Below are positions 1 through 8,393 of a stretch of DNA of 64,000 nucleotides, one piece after another (the first letter of the stretch is position 1; the number at the start of each line of letters is the position of its first letter). Where the stretch lies: assembly GCF_947494125.1 (NCBI RefSeq), contig NZ_CANLTU010000001.1:682001-746000 (forward strand), read 5' to 3'. Under the pieces are notes generated by a model. That model was not told the DNA's origin, ran no database searches, and worked only from the letters and a program-made list of their open reading frames with translations. Position numbers and translations under genes: made by a program. This DNA comes from an uncultured Tenacibaculum sp. (GTDB taxonomy: Bacteria > Bacteroidota > Bacteroidia > Flavobacteriales > Flavobacteriaceae).

Positions 1-1296
1 GAACAAAATACTACCGAACTTCCATTGGGTAGTGTGTTTGCCATTAAGCCAAACGATTTTCACGGCGTTATTCCTAAGATTTTAGCTAAAGAAGGTACCG
101 AAGTAAAAGCAGGTCAAGCACTTTTTCATGCAAAAAGTGATGAGCGAATTTTATTTCCAAGTCCAGTTAGCGGAAAAATTACAGAAATCGTTCGTGGAGC
201 AAGAAGAAAAGTATTAGAAATTAAAATCACTGCTGATGCACAGCAGGAATACAAAGATTTTGGTAAGCAAGACGTTAACACAATGTCTGGTGAAGAAGTG
301 AAAAATCACTTGTTTGCTTCAGGTTGTTGGCCATTTGTAAAGCAACGTCCATATGACGTAGTTGCAAATCCAAATCAAGCTCCAAAAGCAATTTTTGTAT
401 CAGCCTACGCAAGTGCACCTTTAGCAGCAGATTATGACTATGCTCTAAAAGGTAAGGAGGCTGAGTTACAAGCAGCTTTAACTGCGTTAACAAAGTTAAC
501 AGAAGGTAAAGTACATGTTTCAGTAGCAAAAAATTCAACACTATCTCCGTTTAAAGAGCTTAAAGGAGTTGAGTTACATAAAGTGTCTGGACCACATCCA
601 GTAGGAAATGTAAGTACTCAAATAGCACAAATAGATCCGATAAATAAAGGAGAAGTTGTGTGGGTAGTTACACCTCAAGACTTAGTGATAATAGGCGAAC
701 TATTATTAACAGGTAAGTTTAATGCAAAGCGTACAATAGCTTTAGCAGGGTCTAAATTTAATAAGCCGCAATATGTAACTGCAATAGTAGGATCTAAGAT
801 AGCTGAGCTTGTAAAAGGAAATTTAGAAGCTGATAGCGCTAGAATTATAAGTGGTAATGTGTTAAGTGGAGAACAAGTAGGAGAAGAAGGGTTTTTAGGG
901 TACTATGAAAATATAGTAACTGCAATTCCAGAAGGAGACGATTATGAATTATTTGGTTGGAATAAACCAGTTTTTGATAAAGTTTCTACCTCAAGAGCAT
1001 TTACATTTTCTTGGTTAACTCCAAAGAAAAAATATGACTTAAATACAAATACAAACGGTGAACACAGAGCATTCGTGGTTACAGGAGCGTATGAAGAAGT
1101 ATTTCCGTTAGATATTTACCCGATGCAATTATTAAAAGCTTGTAAATATAAAGACCTTGACGAAATGGAAGGGTTAGGAGCTTATGAAATTGCACCAGAA
1201 GATTTTGCATTAACAGAATTTATTTGTGTGTCTAAACAACCTCACCAGAAAATAATTCGTGAAGGATTAGATTTAATGAGAGAAGAATTAGGATAA
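1..1296 (+). CDS. nqrA: Na+-translocating NADH:quinone reductase subunit A (5' partial)
   Basis: NqrA is the peripheral cytoplasmic-side subunit of the Na+-pumping NADH:quinone reductase and contributes to quinone handling. The reading frame is open from base 1 (EQNTTELPLGSVFAIKP...), so the true start lies upstream of the window; a TTG at 25 is only an internal codon. The N-terminal part (FHGVIPKILAKEGTEVKAGQ, then FPSPVSGKITEI) is the biotinyl/lipoyl-like barrel typical of NqrA. About 431 residues are visible against roughly 450 for the family, so little is missing. Three bases separate it from nqrB, and it is the first gene of the nqrABCDEF operon, so any promoter lies outside the window. 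Confidence 0.95.
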   Translation, partial: EQNTTELPLGSVFAIKPNDFHGVIPKILAKEGTEVKAGQALFHAKSDERILFPSPVSGKITEIVRGARRKVLEIKITADAQQEYKDFGKQDVNTMSGEEVKNHLFASGCWPFVKQRPYDVVANPNQAPKAIFVSAYASAPLAADYDYALKGKEAELQAALTALTKLTEGKVHVSVAKNSTLSPFKELKGVELHKVSGPHPVGNVSTQIAQIDPINKGEVVWVVTPQDLVIIGELLLTGKFNAKRTIALAGSKFNKPQYVTAIVGSKIAELVKGNLEADSARIISGNVLSGEQVGEEGFLGYYENIVTAIPEGDDYELFGWNKPVFDKVSTSRAFTFSWLTPKKKYDLNTNTNGEHRAFVVTGAYEEVFPLDIYPMQLLKACKYKDLDEMEGLGAYEIAPEDFALTEFICVSKQPHQKIIREGLDLMREELG

Positions 1297-1299
1297 GAT

Positions 1300-2505
1300 A
1301 TGGGCTTAAAACAAAACTTACATAATTTAAAAGAAAAGTATAAAGGAACTAAAATGGCACCGCTATTTAATGGTTTTCATACTTTTTTATATTTGCCAAA
1401 TGAGACAACTCACGGAGGAACTCATATAAAGGCAGCAGATGATTTAAAACGTACAATGAATATTGTAATCATGGCATTAGTTCCATGTTTATTATTCGGT
1501 ATGTTTAATGCAGGGTATCAACACTATGCAGCAATTAATGGATTTACTGAAGGAATGTCTTTCTTTAGTGGTAATTTTTGGAACTTAGACAATTTATTAG
1601 TCGGAGCTGTTAAAATTTTACCATTAGTAATTGTTTCATACGTAGTTGGTTTAGCAATAGAATTTGTGTTCTGTATCATAAAAGGACACGAAATAGAAGA
1701 AGGATACTTAGTAACAGGAATGTTAGTTCCATTAATTGTACCAATCGATTTACCATTATGGATGTTAGCTGTAGCAGTTGCATTTGGAGTAGTAATTGGT
1801 AAAGAAGTTTTTGGAGGTACAGGTATGAATATCTTAAATCCAGCATTAACAATTCGTGCATTTTTATTCTTTGCATATCCAACATGGATGTCTGGAGATA
1901 AAGTATGGGTACAAGGAGCAAGAGAATTAGCAGGATCTGCTGATGCTATTTCAGGAGAAACAATGTTAGGTAGTTTAGCACAAAATGCAACACCTAATTT
2001 CTCAGTATCAGATATGTTCTTTGGATTTATTCCTGGTTCAGTAGGAGAAACATCAACATTATTAATTTTACTAGGAGCTTTATTTTTAATTTTTACTAAG
2101 ATTGGAAGCTGGAGGATAATAGTATCATCAGTATTAGGAGCTTTAGTAATGGGATTCATTTTTAATCAAGTAGTTGAAATGGGATGGATTGGTGAAACAA
2201 GTAAGTTTTACGGATTAATGAGTTTAGATTTCTGGAAACATTTATTAATTGGAGGTTTTGCGTTTGGTGCAGTGTATATGGCAACAGACCCAGTATCGGC
2301 AGCGCAAACCAATAAAGGTAAATGGATTTACGGTTTCTTAATTGGATTTATTTCAATTATGATACGTGTATTCAATCCAGCATATCCAGAAGGAGTAATG
2401 TTAGCTATTTTATTAATGAACGTTTTTGCTCCAACAATTGACCATTATGTGGTTCAAGGAAATGTAAAGAAAAGATTAAAACGTGCTAAAGTTAAAACTG
2501 CCTAA
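1300..2505 (+). CDS. nqrB: Na+-translocating NADH:quinone reductase subunit B
   Basis: NqrB is the large membrane subunit of Na+-NQR. It carries a covalently bound FMN and takes part in Na+ transfer. The 401-residue protein has a cytoplasmic N-terminus (about 50 residues) followed by many hydrophobic helices. The SGET stretch at residues 218-221 sits where the family has its SGAT-type flavinylation site, so Thr221 is the likely FMN-phosphoester acceptor; this is inferred by position. The conserved block GMNILNPALTIRAFLFFAYP (175-194) is typical of NqrB/RnfD. It lies 3 nt after nqrA and 2 nt before nqrC, so it is cotranscribed. Confidence 0.96.
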   Translation: MGLKQNLHNLKEKYKGTKMAPLFNGFHTFLYLPNETTHGGTHIKAADDLKRTMNIVIMALVPCLLFGMFNAGYQHYAAINGFTEGMSFFSGNFWNLDNLLVGAVKILPLVIVSYVVGLAIEFVFCIIKGHEIEEGYLVTGMLVPLIVPIDLPLWMLAVAVAFGVVIGKEVFGGTGMNILNPALTIRAFLFFAYPTWMSGDKVWVQGARELAGSADAISGETMLGSLAQNATPNFSVSDMFFGFIPGSVGETSTLLILLGALFLIFTKIGSWRIIVSSVLGALVMGFIFNQVVEMGWIGETSKFYGLMSLDFWKHLLIGGFAFGAVYMATDPVSAAQTNKGKWIYGFLIGFISIMIRVFNPAYPEGVMLAILLMNVFAPTIDHYVVQGNVKKRLKRAKVKTA

Positions 2506-2507
2506 TT

Positions 2508-3248
2508 ATGAGTAAGAGAACAGATAGTAATGGATATACGCTACTTTTTGCCATCGGGATGGTATTAATAGTAGGTGCGTTGTTAGCTTTTACAGCTTCA
2601 TCGCTTCGCCCAATGATTGACGCTAACAAGCGTATTGAAAAGCAACAAAATATTTTGTATGCTATGGGTGTAAATGAAAACGATGAAAGCAGTGCAATCT
2701 TTGTATCAAAAGATAAAGTGGCTGATGAGTTTTCAAAATATATTAAAAAGCAATTAGTTATTGAAGGAGATAAAACTACTGAAGATGCAAATGCTTATTT
2801 AATCGACGTAAAAAAACAGCAAACAGCTGCAAAAGCAGGAAAAGTAAGGAAATTGCCATTATTTGTTGGAGAAAAAGACGGTAAAGCGTTTTATATAGCA
2901 CCAATTAGAGGTAAAGGTCTTTGGGATGCTATTTGGGGATACGTTGCTATGGATAAAAACATGGTAGTTCAAGGAGCTTTCTTCGATCATAAAGGAGAAA
3001 CACCAGGACTAGGAGCTAACATAAAGCAACGTTATTTTATGGATGATTTCATCGGAGAAGATTTAATGAACAATGGTTCTTTTAAAGGAATCACCGTTTC
3101 AAAATCAAATAACGATCCGAAGAACGAAGATAAAAATGATAACGAGGTAGATGCAATTGCAGGAGCAACAATTACTGGAGACGGTGTTGCAGCAATGATT
3201 AAATCTGAATTAGGTTTATACGTACCTTACTTTAAAACATTGAAATAA
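2508..3248 (+). CDS. nqrC: Na+-translocating NADH:quinone reductase subunit C
   Basis: NqrC carries the second covalent FMN of the Na+ pump on a periplasmic domain held by one N-terminal membrane helix (residues about 11-31). Of the 246 residues, the C-terminal GATIT (219-223) within DAIAGATITG is the flavinylation motif, with Thr223 as predicted acceptor. GLWDAIWGYVAMD and GETPGLGANI are further family blocks. The position before the motif core is Ala rather than the more usual Ser/Thr. It is tightly packed between nqrB and nqrD. Confidence 0.95.
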   Translation: MSKRTDSNGYTLLFAIGMVLIVGALLAFTASSLRPMIDANKRIEKQQNILYAMGVNENDESSAIFVSKDKVADEFSKYIKKQLVIEGDKTTEDANAYLIDVKKQQTAAKAGKVRKLPLFVGEKDGKAFYIAPIRGKGLWDAIWGYVAMDKNMVVQGAFFDHKGETPGLGANIKQRYFMDDFIGEDLMNNGSFKGITVSKSNNDPKNEDKNDNEVDAIAGATITGDGVAAMIKSELGLYVPYFKTLK

Positions 3249-3250
3249 TT

Positions 3251-3895
3251 ATGGGACTTTTATCAAAAAAAGACGCAGCATTAATTACTGACCCATTAGC
3301 AGATAATAACCCAATTACTATTCAAGTATTAGGTATTTGTTCTGCATTAGCAATTACAGCGGAATTACAAGCATCAATTGTAATGTCTGTATCTGTATTG
3401 TTTGTATTAGGAATAGGAAATGTGGTAATTTCTTTATTAAGAAACATTATTCCATCAAAAATTAGAATTATTGTACAGTTAATCGTAGTTGCTGCTTTAG
3501 TAATTATAGTTGATCAAGTATTAAAAGCATTTGCATACGAGTTGAGTAAAACACTTTCGGTTTTCGTAGGGTTAATTATTACCAACTGTATTATTATGGG
3601 ACGTTTTGAAGCATTTGCTTTAGGAAATGGACCATGGAGAGCATTTTTGGATGGAATAGGTAATGCTTTAGGATATGCTGTAATTTTAATAGCAGTAGGT
3701 TTCTTTAGAGAATTATTAGGTTCAGGTACTTTATTAGGATTTAAAGTATTAGGAGACCCAATTGAAAAAACTGGACTATATTCTATTGGATATGAAAATA
3801 ACGGATTCATGTTATTATCGCCAATGGCATTAATAGTTGTAGGTATTATTATATGGGTACAACGTAGTAGAAACAAAGCATTAATTGAAGACTAA
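3251..3895 (+). CDS. nqrD: Na+-translocating NADH:quinone reductase subunit D
   Basis: NqrD is one of the two small, mutually related membrane subunits (with NqrE) that form the pseudo-symmetric core of Na+-NQR and are reported to hold an iron centre between them. The 214-residue protein is almost entirely hydrophobic, with about six helices. The signatures LGICSALAIT near residue 28 and TNCIIMGRFEAFALGNGPW near residue 111 each contain the conserved Cys that follows the family pattern. It starts 2 nt after nqrC; a 31-nt gap follows before nqrE, the only loose joint in the operon. Confidence 0.96.
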   Translation: MGLLSKKDAALITDPLADNNPITIQVLGICSALAITAELQASIVMSVSVLFVLGIGNVVISLLRNIIPSKIRIIVQLIVVAALVIIVDQVLKAFAYELSKTLSVFVGLIITNCIIMGRFEAFALGNGPWRAFLDGIGNALGYAVILIAVGFFRELLGSGTLLGFKVLGDPIEKTGLYSIGYENNGFMLLSPMALIVVGIIIWVQRSRNKALIED

Positions 3896-3926
3896 CCTAG
3901 TTAGGGTTCATTAAAAATATAGAAAA

Positions 3927-4661
3927 ATGGAACATTTAGAATTATTTTTCAAGTCGATATTTATTGATAATATGGTATTTGCTACATTCTTAGGGATGTG
4001 TTCTTACTTAGCAGTATCTAAAAAAGTAACAACAGCAGTAGGTTTAGGAGCTGCAGTTATTTTTGTATTAGCTGTAACAGTACCTATCAACTGGTTATTA
4101 GATCAATATTTATTACAACCAGGAGCATTATCTTGGTTAGGAGAAGAGTATGCAGATTACGATTTAAGTTTCTTATCATTTATCATGTTTATTGCAACAA
4201 TTGCAACTATGGTACAATTGGTAGAAATTATTGTCGAAAAATTTGCACCAGCATTATATAACTCTTTAGGTATTTTCTTACCATTAATTGCCGTTAACTG
4301 TGCAATTTTAGGAGGGTCTTTATTTATGCAATCTCGTGAAATTCCAACCTTAGGTTTATCATTAACATATGGTGTAGGATCAGGAATAGGATGGTTTTTA
4401 GCAATATTAGCAATTGCAGCTATTCGTGAAAAAATCAGATATTCATCAGTGCCACCAGCATTAAGAGGATTAGGTATTACTTTTATTATTACTGGTTTAA
4501 TGGCTATTGGATTTATGAGTTTTGGAGGAATGTTAACAGGAGGAGATGATGAAGCAAAGAAAGAAGAAGCTCCAAAAGCAGAAATCAAAATAGAAAAGAA
4601 GGAAGCCGTAAAAGAGGATGCTGAAAAATTAGCAGATAACACTAAAAAAATTACAGAATAA
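3927..4661 (+). CDS. nqrE: Na+-translocating NADH:quinone reductase subunit E with charged C-terminal tail
   Basis: NqrE is the partner of NqrD in the membrane core of the Na+ pump. Residues 1-200 form about six transmembrane helices, with the typical blocks [14 protein letters not shown] and [12 protein letters not shown], each with a conserved Cys. The protein has 244 residues where family members usually have about 200. The surplus is a hydrophilic Lys/Glu-rich tail from about residue 205 ([14 protein letters not shown] onward) that is probably cytoplasmic or peripheral and has no recognised domain. The stop codon overlaps the nqrF start by one base, suggesting coupled translation. Confidence 0.95.
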   Translation: MEHLELFFKSIFIDNMVFATFLGMCSYLAVSKKVTTAVGLGAAVIFVLAVTVPINWLLDQYLLQPGALSWLGEEYADYDLSFLSFIMFIATIATMVQLVEIIVEKFAPALYNSLGIFLPLIAVNCAILGGSLFMQSREIPTLGLSLTYGVGSGIGWFLAILAIAAIREKIRYSSVPPALRGLGITFIITGLMAIGFMSFGGMLTGGDDEAKKEEAPKAEIKIEKKEAVKEDAEKLADNTKKITE

Positions 4662-5977
4662 TGGTATTTTTAGAAGTAAGTACTGGAGGAACAGTAGCTG
4701 TAACTGTAGTCGCATTCTTAGCAATTTTATTAGTTTTAGTAGGGTTGTTATTATTTGTAAAACAAAAATTAGCACCATCGGGTCCAGTAAAGATTACGAT
4801 TAACGGTGATAAAACAATTGAAGTTGCTTCAGGTGCTACATTGTTAACAACCTTAGGAAACGAGAAAATATTCTTGCCATCAGCATGTGGTGGTGGTGGA
4901 TCATGTGTACAATGTGAGTGTCACGTAAATTCAGGTGGAGGAGAAGCTTTACCAACAGAAACACCTCACTTTACACGTAAGGAATTACAACACGGTATTC
5001 GTTTAGCATGTCAGGTAAAAGTAAAGCAAGACATGGATATTTCTATTCCAGAAGAAATTTTTGGAATTAAGAAGTGGGAAGCAACAGTTGTACGTAACTA
5101 TAACGTAGCAACTTTTATTAAGGAATTCGTAGTTGAAATTCCAGAAGAAATGGATTATAAAGCAGGAGGATATATTCAAATTGAAATTCCAGAATGTGAA
5201 ATAAAATATGCAGACATGGATATTTCAGCACATCCCTCAGATCATCCAGGAGAGCCAGATAAATTTAAAGCAGATTGGGAAAAATTTGGTTTATGGCCGT
5301 TGGTAATGAAAAATACTGAAATTGTAGAGCGTGCATATTCTATGGCTTCTTACCCGGCAGAAGGGCGTGAAATCATGTTAAATGTTCGTGTAGCAACACC
5401 TCCTTTCGACCGTGCTAAAGGCGGATGGATGGATGTTAATCCAGGTGTAGCTTCTTCTTATATTTTTAATCAAAAGCCAGGAGATAAAGTAACTATTTCA
5501 GGACCTTATGGAGAATTCTTTATCAACGAGTCTGAAGCAGAAATGTTATATGTAGGTGGTGGAGCTGGTATGGCACCAATGCGTTCACATATTTATCATT
5601 TATTTAGAACTTTAAAAACTGGTAGAAAAGTAACATATTGGTACGGAGGTCGTTCTAAAGCAGAGTTATTTTACATTCACTACTTTAGAGCATTAGAAAA
5701 AGATTTTCCAAACTTTAAATTCTACTTGGCATTATCAGAACCATTAGAACAAGACAACTGGAAGCCTAAAACAGATATTAATGATGAGGCTGGAGATGGT
5801 TTTGTTGGTTTTATTCACCAAGTTGTAATAGATCAATATTTATCTAAACATGATAGTCCAGAAGATTTAGAATTATATTTCTGTGGGCCACCATTAATGA
5901 ACAAAGCAGTACAAAAAATGGGTGAAGATTTTGGTCTTGATGACGAAAACATCCGATTTGATGACTTTGGAGGATAA
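4661..5977 (+). CDS. nqrF: Na+-translocating NADH:quinone reductase subunit F
   Basis: NqrF is the NADH-oxidising entry subunit. After one N-terminal membrane helix (about residues 9-30) comes a ferredoxin-like [2Fe-2S] domain with CGGGGSCVQCEC and a distal LACQV cysteine, then a ferredoxin-NADP-reductase-like FAD domain (RAYSMASYP) and an NADH-binding domain (YVGGGAGMAPMRS, FCGPPLMNKAV). The 438 residues include an insertion around PSDHPGEPDKFKADWEKFGLW that is normal for NqrF. It is the last gene of the operon and is followed by a clear hairpin terminator. Confidence 0.97.
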   Translation: MVFLEVSTGGTVAVTVVAFLAILLVLVGLLLFVKQKLAPSGPVKITINGDKTIEVASGATLLTTLGNEKIFLPSACGGGGSCVQCECHVNSGGGEALPTETPHFTRKELQHGIRLACQVKVKQDMDISIPEEIFGIKKWEATVVRNYNVATFIKEFVVEIPEEMDYKAGGYIQIEIPECEIKYADMDISAHPSDHPGEPDKFKADWEKFGLWPLVMKNTEIVERAYSMASYPAEGREIMLNVRVATPPFDRAKGGWMDVNPGVASSYIFNQKPGDKVTISGPYGEFFINESEAEMLYVGGGAGMAPMRSHIYHLFRTLKTGRKVTYWYGGRSKAELFYIHYFRALEKDFPNFKFYLALSEPLEQDNWKPKTDINDEAGDGFVGFIHQVVIDQYLSKHDSPEDLELYFCGPPLMNKAVQKMGEDFGLDDENIRFDDFGG

Positions 5978-6002
5978 AACTTCATTGATAAAAATTATAA
6001 AG

Positions 6003-6028
6003 CCGATACAGAGATGTATCGGTTTTTG
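6003..6028 (+). terminator. Terminator of the nqr operon
   Basis: The stem CCGATAC / GTATCGG (6003-6009 with 6016-6022) has a 6-nt loop and is followed by a T-rich run, 26 nt after the nqrF stop. This is a classic intrinsic terminator. Confidence 0.85.
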
Positions 6029-6123
6029 TTTTGTATGAGTTTCATTCATAAACTAAAAGTAACCATTCGGAAACTTTTGATTAATAATTGTTTCTTTTTT
6101 TTAAAATTGGAAAAAACAATAAG

Positions 6124-6282
6124 ATGCACTGCCCAAAATGTAACTCGAAATATTTAAGAATAAAGCAAAAAACTACTTTTCAAAAAGTCTTTTTTTTAAG
6201 TAAAAAATATAAATGTTTCCATTGTAAAACAGTTTTTATGAGAGCATTCCTTTTGAAGAAAACTTATTTGTTTTCAAAATAA
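6124..6282 (+). CDS. Small putative zinc-ribbon protein
   Basis: A 52-residue ORF beginning at ATG 6124 has two cysteine pairs, CPKC (residues 3-6) and CFHC (31-34), about 25 residues apart. This spacing fits a zinc-ribbon fold. The rest is strongly basic and hydrophobic (KKTTFQKVFF, FLLKKTYLFSK). The frame is also open upstream to a TTG at 6088, but the ATG directly before HCPKC gives the usual zinc-ribbon layout. It sits alone between the nqr terminator and the helicase promoter. No specific function is assignable, and it could be a chance ORF, although the paired CxxC motifs argue for a real gene. Confidence 0.45.
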   Translation: MHCPKCNSKYLRIKQKTTFQKVFFLSKKYKCFHCKTVFMRAFLLKKTYLFSK

Positions 6283-6290
6283 CATACATG

Positions 6291-6320
6291 TTGTATGTGG
6301 AGATAGAAAGCGTACCTTTG
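6291..6320 (+). promoter_or_regulatory. Predicted promoter of the DEAD-box helicase gene
   Basis: A TACCTTTG box (6313-6320) matches the Bacteroidetes -7 consensus TAnnTTTG. A TTG (6291-6293) lies 19 nt upstream, at the place of the -33 element. Transcription would start about 6327, giving a leader of roughly 10 nt before the ATG at 6338. Confidence 0.65.
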
Positions 6321-6337
6321 CACAAATTTTTGCATAA

Positions 6338-7693
6338 ATGATTTCTTTTCAGGATTTAGACTTATCAAACGCATTACGTAATTCAATTGAAGACCTTGGT
6401 TTTGTTAATCCAACACCAATACAAGAAGAAGCTTATCCGATTATAAGATCGGGTAAAGATGTTGTGGGTATTGCTCAAACAGGTACAGGTAAAACATTTG
6501 GATATATGTTACCTATACTTCGTGATTTAAAATTTTCAAAGCAACGACACCCTAGAGTACTTGTTTTAGTACCAACACGTGAATTAGTAGTTCAAGTGGT
6601 TGATGAGATTGAAAAGTTATCGAAATACATGACTTTGCGTACAATAGGGGTTTATGGAGGAGTGAATTTGAATCGTCATAAAGAAGCCGTAATGTTAGGT
6701 GCTGATGTTATAGTAGCTACACCGGGTCGTTTATATGACCTAGCATTGAGTAATGTGTTAAAATTGAAGTCAATACAAAAATTAGTGATTGATGAAGTAG
6801 ATGTAATGCTAGATTTAGGATTTAGGTTTCAATTGTTAAATATTTTTGATGTCTTACCTAATAAACGTCAAAACATCATGTTTTCTGCAACAATGACTGA
6901 AGATGTAGAAGCTTTAATAGATGATTTTTTCATTGGGCCTAAAAAAATAGCAATAGCAGTTAGTGGAACGCCATTAGATAACATACAGCAAGTTAGTTAT
7001 AGTGTACCTAATTTTTATACAAAGGTTAATTTATTAAACGAATTATTATTAGATAAATCAGCGTTTAGTAAAGTATTAGTTTTTGCTCCAAACAAACGAA
7101 ATGCTGATCGATTATTTGAATGTATAAAAGAAGAGTTTCCATCACAATCATGTGTAATACATTCGAATAAGACGCAAAATTATCGTTTACGATCTATAGA
7201 GCAATTTAATAAAGGGGAAAAAAGAATTTTAATAGCAACAGATGTTATTGCACGTGGATTAGATTTAGAAGAAGTAACACATGTAGTTAACTTTAATACA
7301 CCACATTTTCCAGAGAATTATATGCACAGAATTGGTCGTACTGGACGTGCAGAACGTGAAGGGAAAACAATTTTATTTTCAACAGAAAAAGAACAAGAAG
7401 CAAAAGAACGTATTGAGGAATTAATGAATTATAAAATTCCTAAGTTAGAAATTCCTGAACAAGTTGAAATAACAAAGCAACTAACAGAAGAAGAACGACC
7501 TAAAGAGGAACGAGAAGTTTCTAAAAATAGAACATCACAAGAATATGTTCCAGGACCAGCTTTTCATGAAAAAAGTGAAAAAAACAGTAAAGTAAATTTA
7601 GGAGGTTCTTATCGTAGAGAAATTGCTAAAAAATATAAGAAGCCAAAAACAAAAGGCGATAAAAATTACAATAAAAGAAATAAGAAAAAGTAA
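6338..7693 (+). CDS. DEAD-box-family RNA helicase (DEVD variant)
   Basis: This 451-residue ATP-dependent RNA helicase probably remodels RNA during ribosome assembly or mRNA decay. The order of motifs is complete: Q motif around TPIQEE (26-31), Walker A AQTGTGKT (46-53), PTREL (79-83), TPGR (128-131), motif II DEVD (152-155), SAT (183-185), the motif V region ATDVIARGLD, and HRIGRTGR (330-337). Motif II reads DEVD instead of DEAD; I recall the same context (VIDEVDVMLDLGF) in related flavobacterial helicases, so it looks like a lineage variant rather than damage. A Lys/Arg-rich tail (about 390-451) is probably an RNA-binding extension. The last base overlaps the next start codon. Confidence 0.93.
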   Translation: MISFQDLDLSNALRNSIEDLGFVNPTPIQEEAYPIIRSGKDVVGIAQTGTGKTFGYMLPILRDLKFSKQRHPRVLVLVPTRELVVQVVDEIEKLSKYMTLRTIGVYGGVNLNRHKEAVMLGADVIVATPGRLYDLALSNVLKLKSIQKLVIDEVDVMLDLGFRFQLLNIFDVLPNKRQNIMFSATMTEDVEALIDDFFIGPKKIAIAVSGTPLDNIQQVSYSVPNFYTKVNLLNELLLDKSAFSKVLVFAPNKRNADRLFECIKEEFPSQSCVIHSNKTQNYRLRSIEQFNKGEKRILIATDVIARGLDLEEVTHVVNFNTPHFPENYMHRIGRTGRAEREGKTILFSTEKEQEAKERIEELMNYKIPKLEIPEQVEITKQLTEEERPKEEREVSKNRTSQEYVPGPAFHEKSEKNSKVNLGGSYRREIAKKYKKPKTKGDKNYNKRNKKK

Positions 7694-8052
7694 TGAAAGC
7701 ACTAACGGAGCAAGAACTTCATAACTTAGGAATGAACATTGTAGGGAAAAAACTACAAGAAAAAGGTTATGAGTTTGTTGCAATAAATAGTGAGCTTAAA
7801 AAGCATCCTCAATTTGTTTTATACAAAAAAGGTGAACCAACAATTTTTGTGTTGGTAAAAACTTCAAATAATATTCAAACACCAGAAGAATATGATGTTT
7901 TATGGATGGAAACATTTAAAGAACATGCAAAAAAACAAAATGCAAAAGTTTGGTTTGCAGGAATAGGAATAGCAAATGCAGAAAGCGTTGACTTACCAGT
8001 TTTTAAAGACCAACCATACTATGTTGCATTCAATGATTTTTTAAAATTATAG
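7693..8052 (+). CDS. Conserved small protein of unknown function
   Basis: A 119-residue soluble protein without signal peptide or membrane segment. Its start codon overlaps the helicase stop (TAATG), so the two are translationally coupled. Features include an N-terminal helix (LTEQELHNLGMNIVGKKLQE) and an alternating beta-rich middle (FVLYKKGEPTIFVLVKT) that resembles a restriction-endonuclease-like or nuclease-like core only in general shape; no catalytic set is evident. From memory, close flavobacterial homologues are often labelled 'NqrF', but there is no ferredoxin, FAD or NADH motif here. That label is probably carried over from proximity to the nqr operon. Confidence 0.75.
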   Translation: MKALTEQELHNLGMNIVGKKLQEKGYEFVAINSELKKHPQFVLYKKGEPTIFVLVKTSNNIQTPEEYDVLWMETFKEHAKKQNAKVWFAGIGIANAESVDLPVFKDQPYYVAFNDFLKL

Positions 8053-8152
8053 CATAAGAATACTTTTTACAAGATTGTGTTTAACTAATTATAAAACACA
8101 TAATACCATTTATACATAATAATTTACCATTTACACATTGAGTTCTATTTCG

Positions 8153-8184
8153 TTGTGATACAGTGTTTTAAATTCGTAAATTTG
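8153..8184 (+). promoter_or_regulatory. Predicted promoter of the short peptide gene at 8211
   Basis: TAAATTTG (8177-8184) matches TAnnTTTG exactly, and a TTG at 8153-8155 is 21 nt upstream. The predicted transcription start near 8191 gives a leader of about 20 nt. It belongs to no larger gene. Confidence 0.65.
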
Positions 8185-8210
8185 CATAAGGGGAATTAAT
8201 AAATATAATC

Positions 8211-8312
8211 ATGAAAAAAAAAATACTTAAGGGGATTCAAAATTTTTTTAAAAACATTTTAGCTCAGTTAGCTGAGTTTGGAAAAGCTGCTGGTTACGCA
8301 ATTAACCATTAA
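8211..8312 (+). CDS. Short peptide gene (33 residues) with C-terminal YAINH
   Basis: An ATG-started ORF of 33 codons encodes a Lys-rich N-terminus (MKKKILKG), a potentially amphipathic middle (IQNFFKNILAQLAEFGK) and the tail AAGYAINH followed by TAA. It has its own promoter-like element 27 nt upstream and a terminator 24 nt downstream, so it forms a complete monocistronic unit. A second peptide at 22475-22570 has nearly the same length and ends GASYAIRH, so six of the last eight positions agree or are conservative. I do not recognise the family. Options are a membrane-active or signalling small protein, a secreted peptide precursor, or a small structured RNA that happens to be translatable. 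Confidence 0.6.
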   Translation: MKKKILKGIQNFFKNILAQLAEFGKAAGYAINH

Positions 8313-8335
8313 GCTATAACAAATTTTGAAAAAGG

Positions 8336-8370
8336 AACACTCGTTTTATCATAAAACGGGTGTTTTTTTG
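8336..8370 (+). terminator. Terminator of the short peptide gene
   Basis: The inverted repeat AACAC-t-CGTTTTAT / ATAAAACG-g-GTGTT (8336-8364) is followed by a T-run. It lies 24 nt after the peptide stop and before the glycosylase gene. Confidence 0.8.
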
Positions 8371-8393
8371 TGCTTTAATGTTAACTTTATAAA

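Noticed and set aside
1524..2159. 211-codon minus-strand frame inside nqrB
   Set aside because: It lies wholly within a strongly supported membrane-protein gene; low stop density on the antisense strand of Leu/Ile-rich genes explains it.
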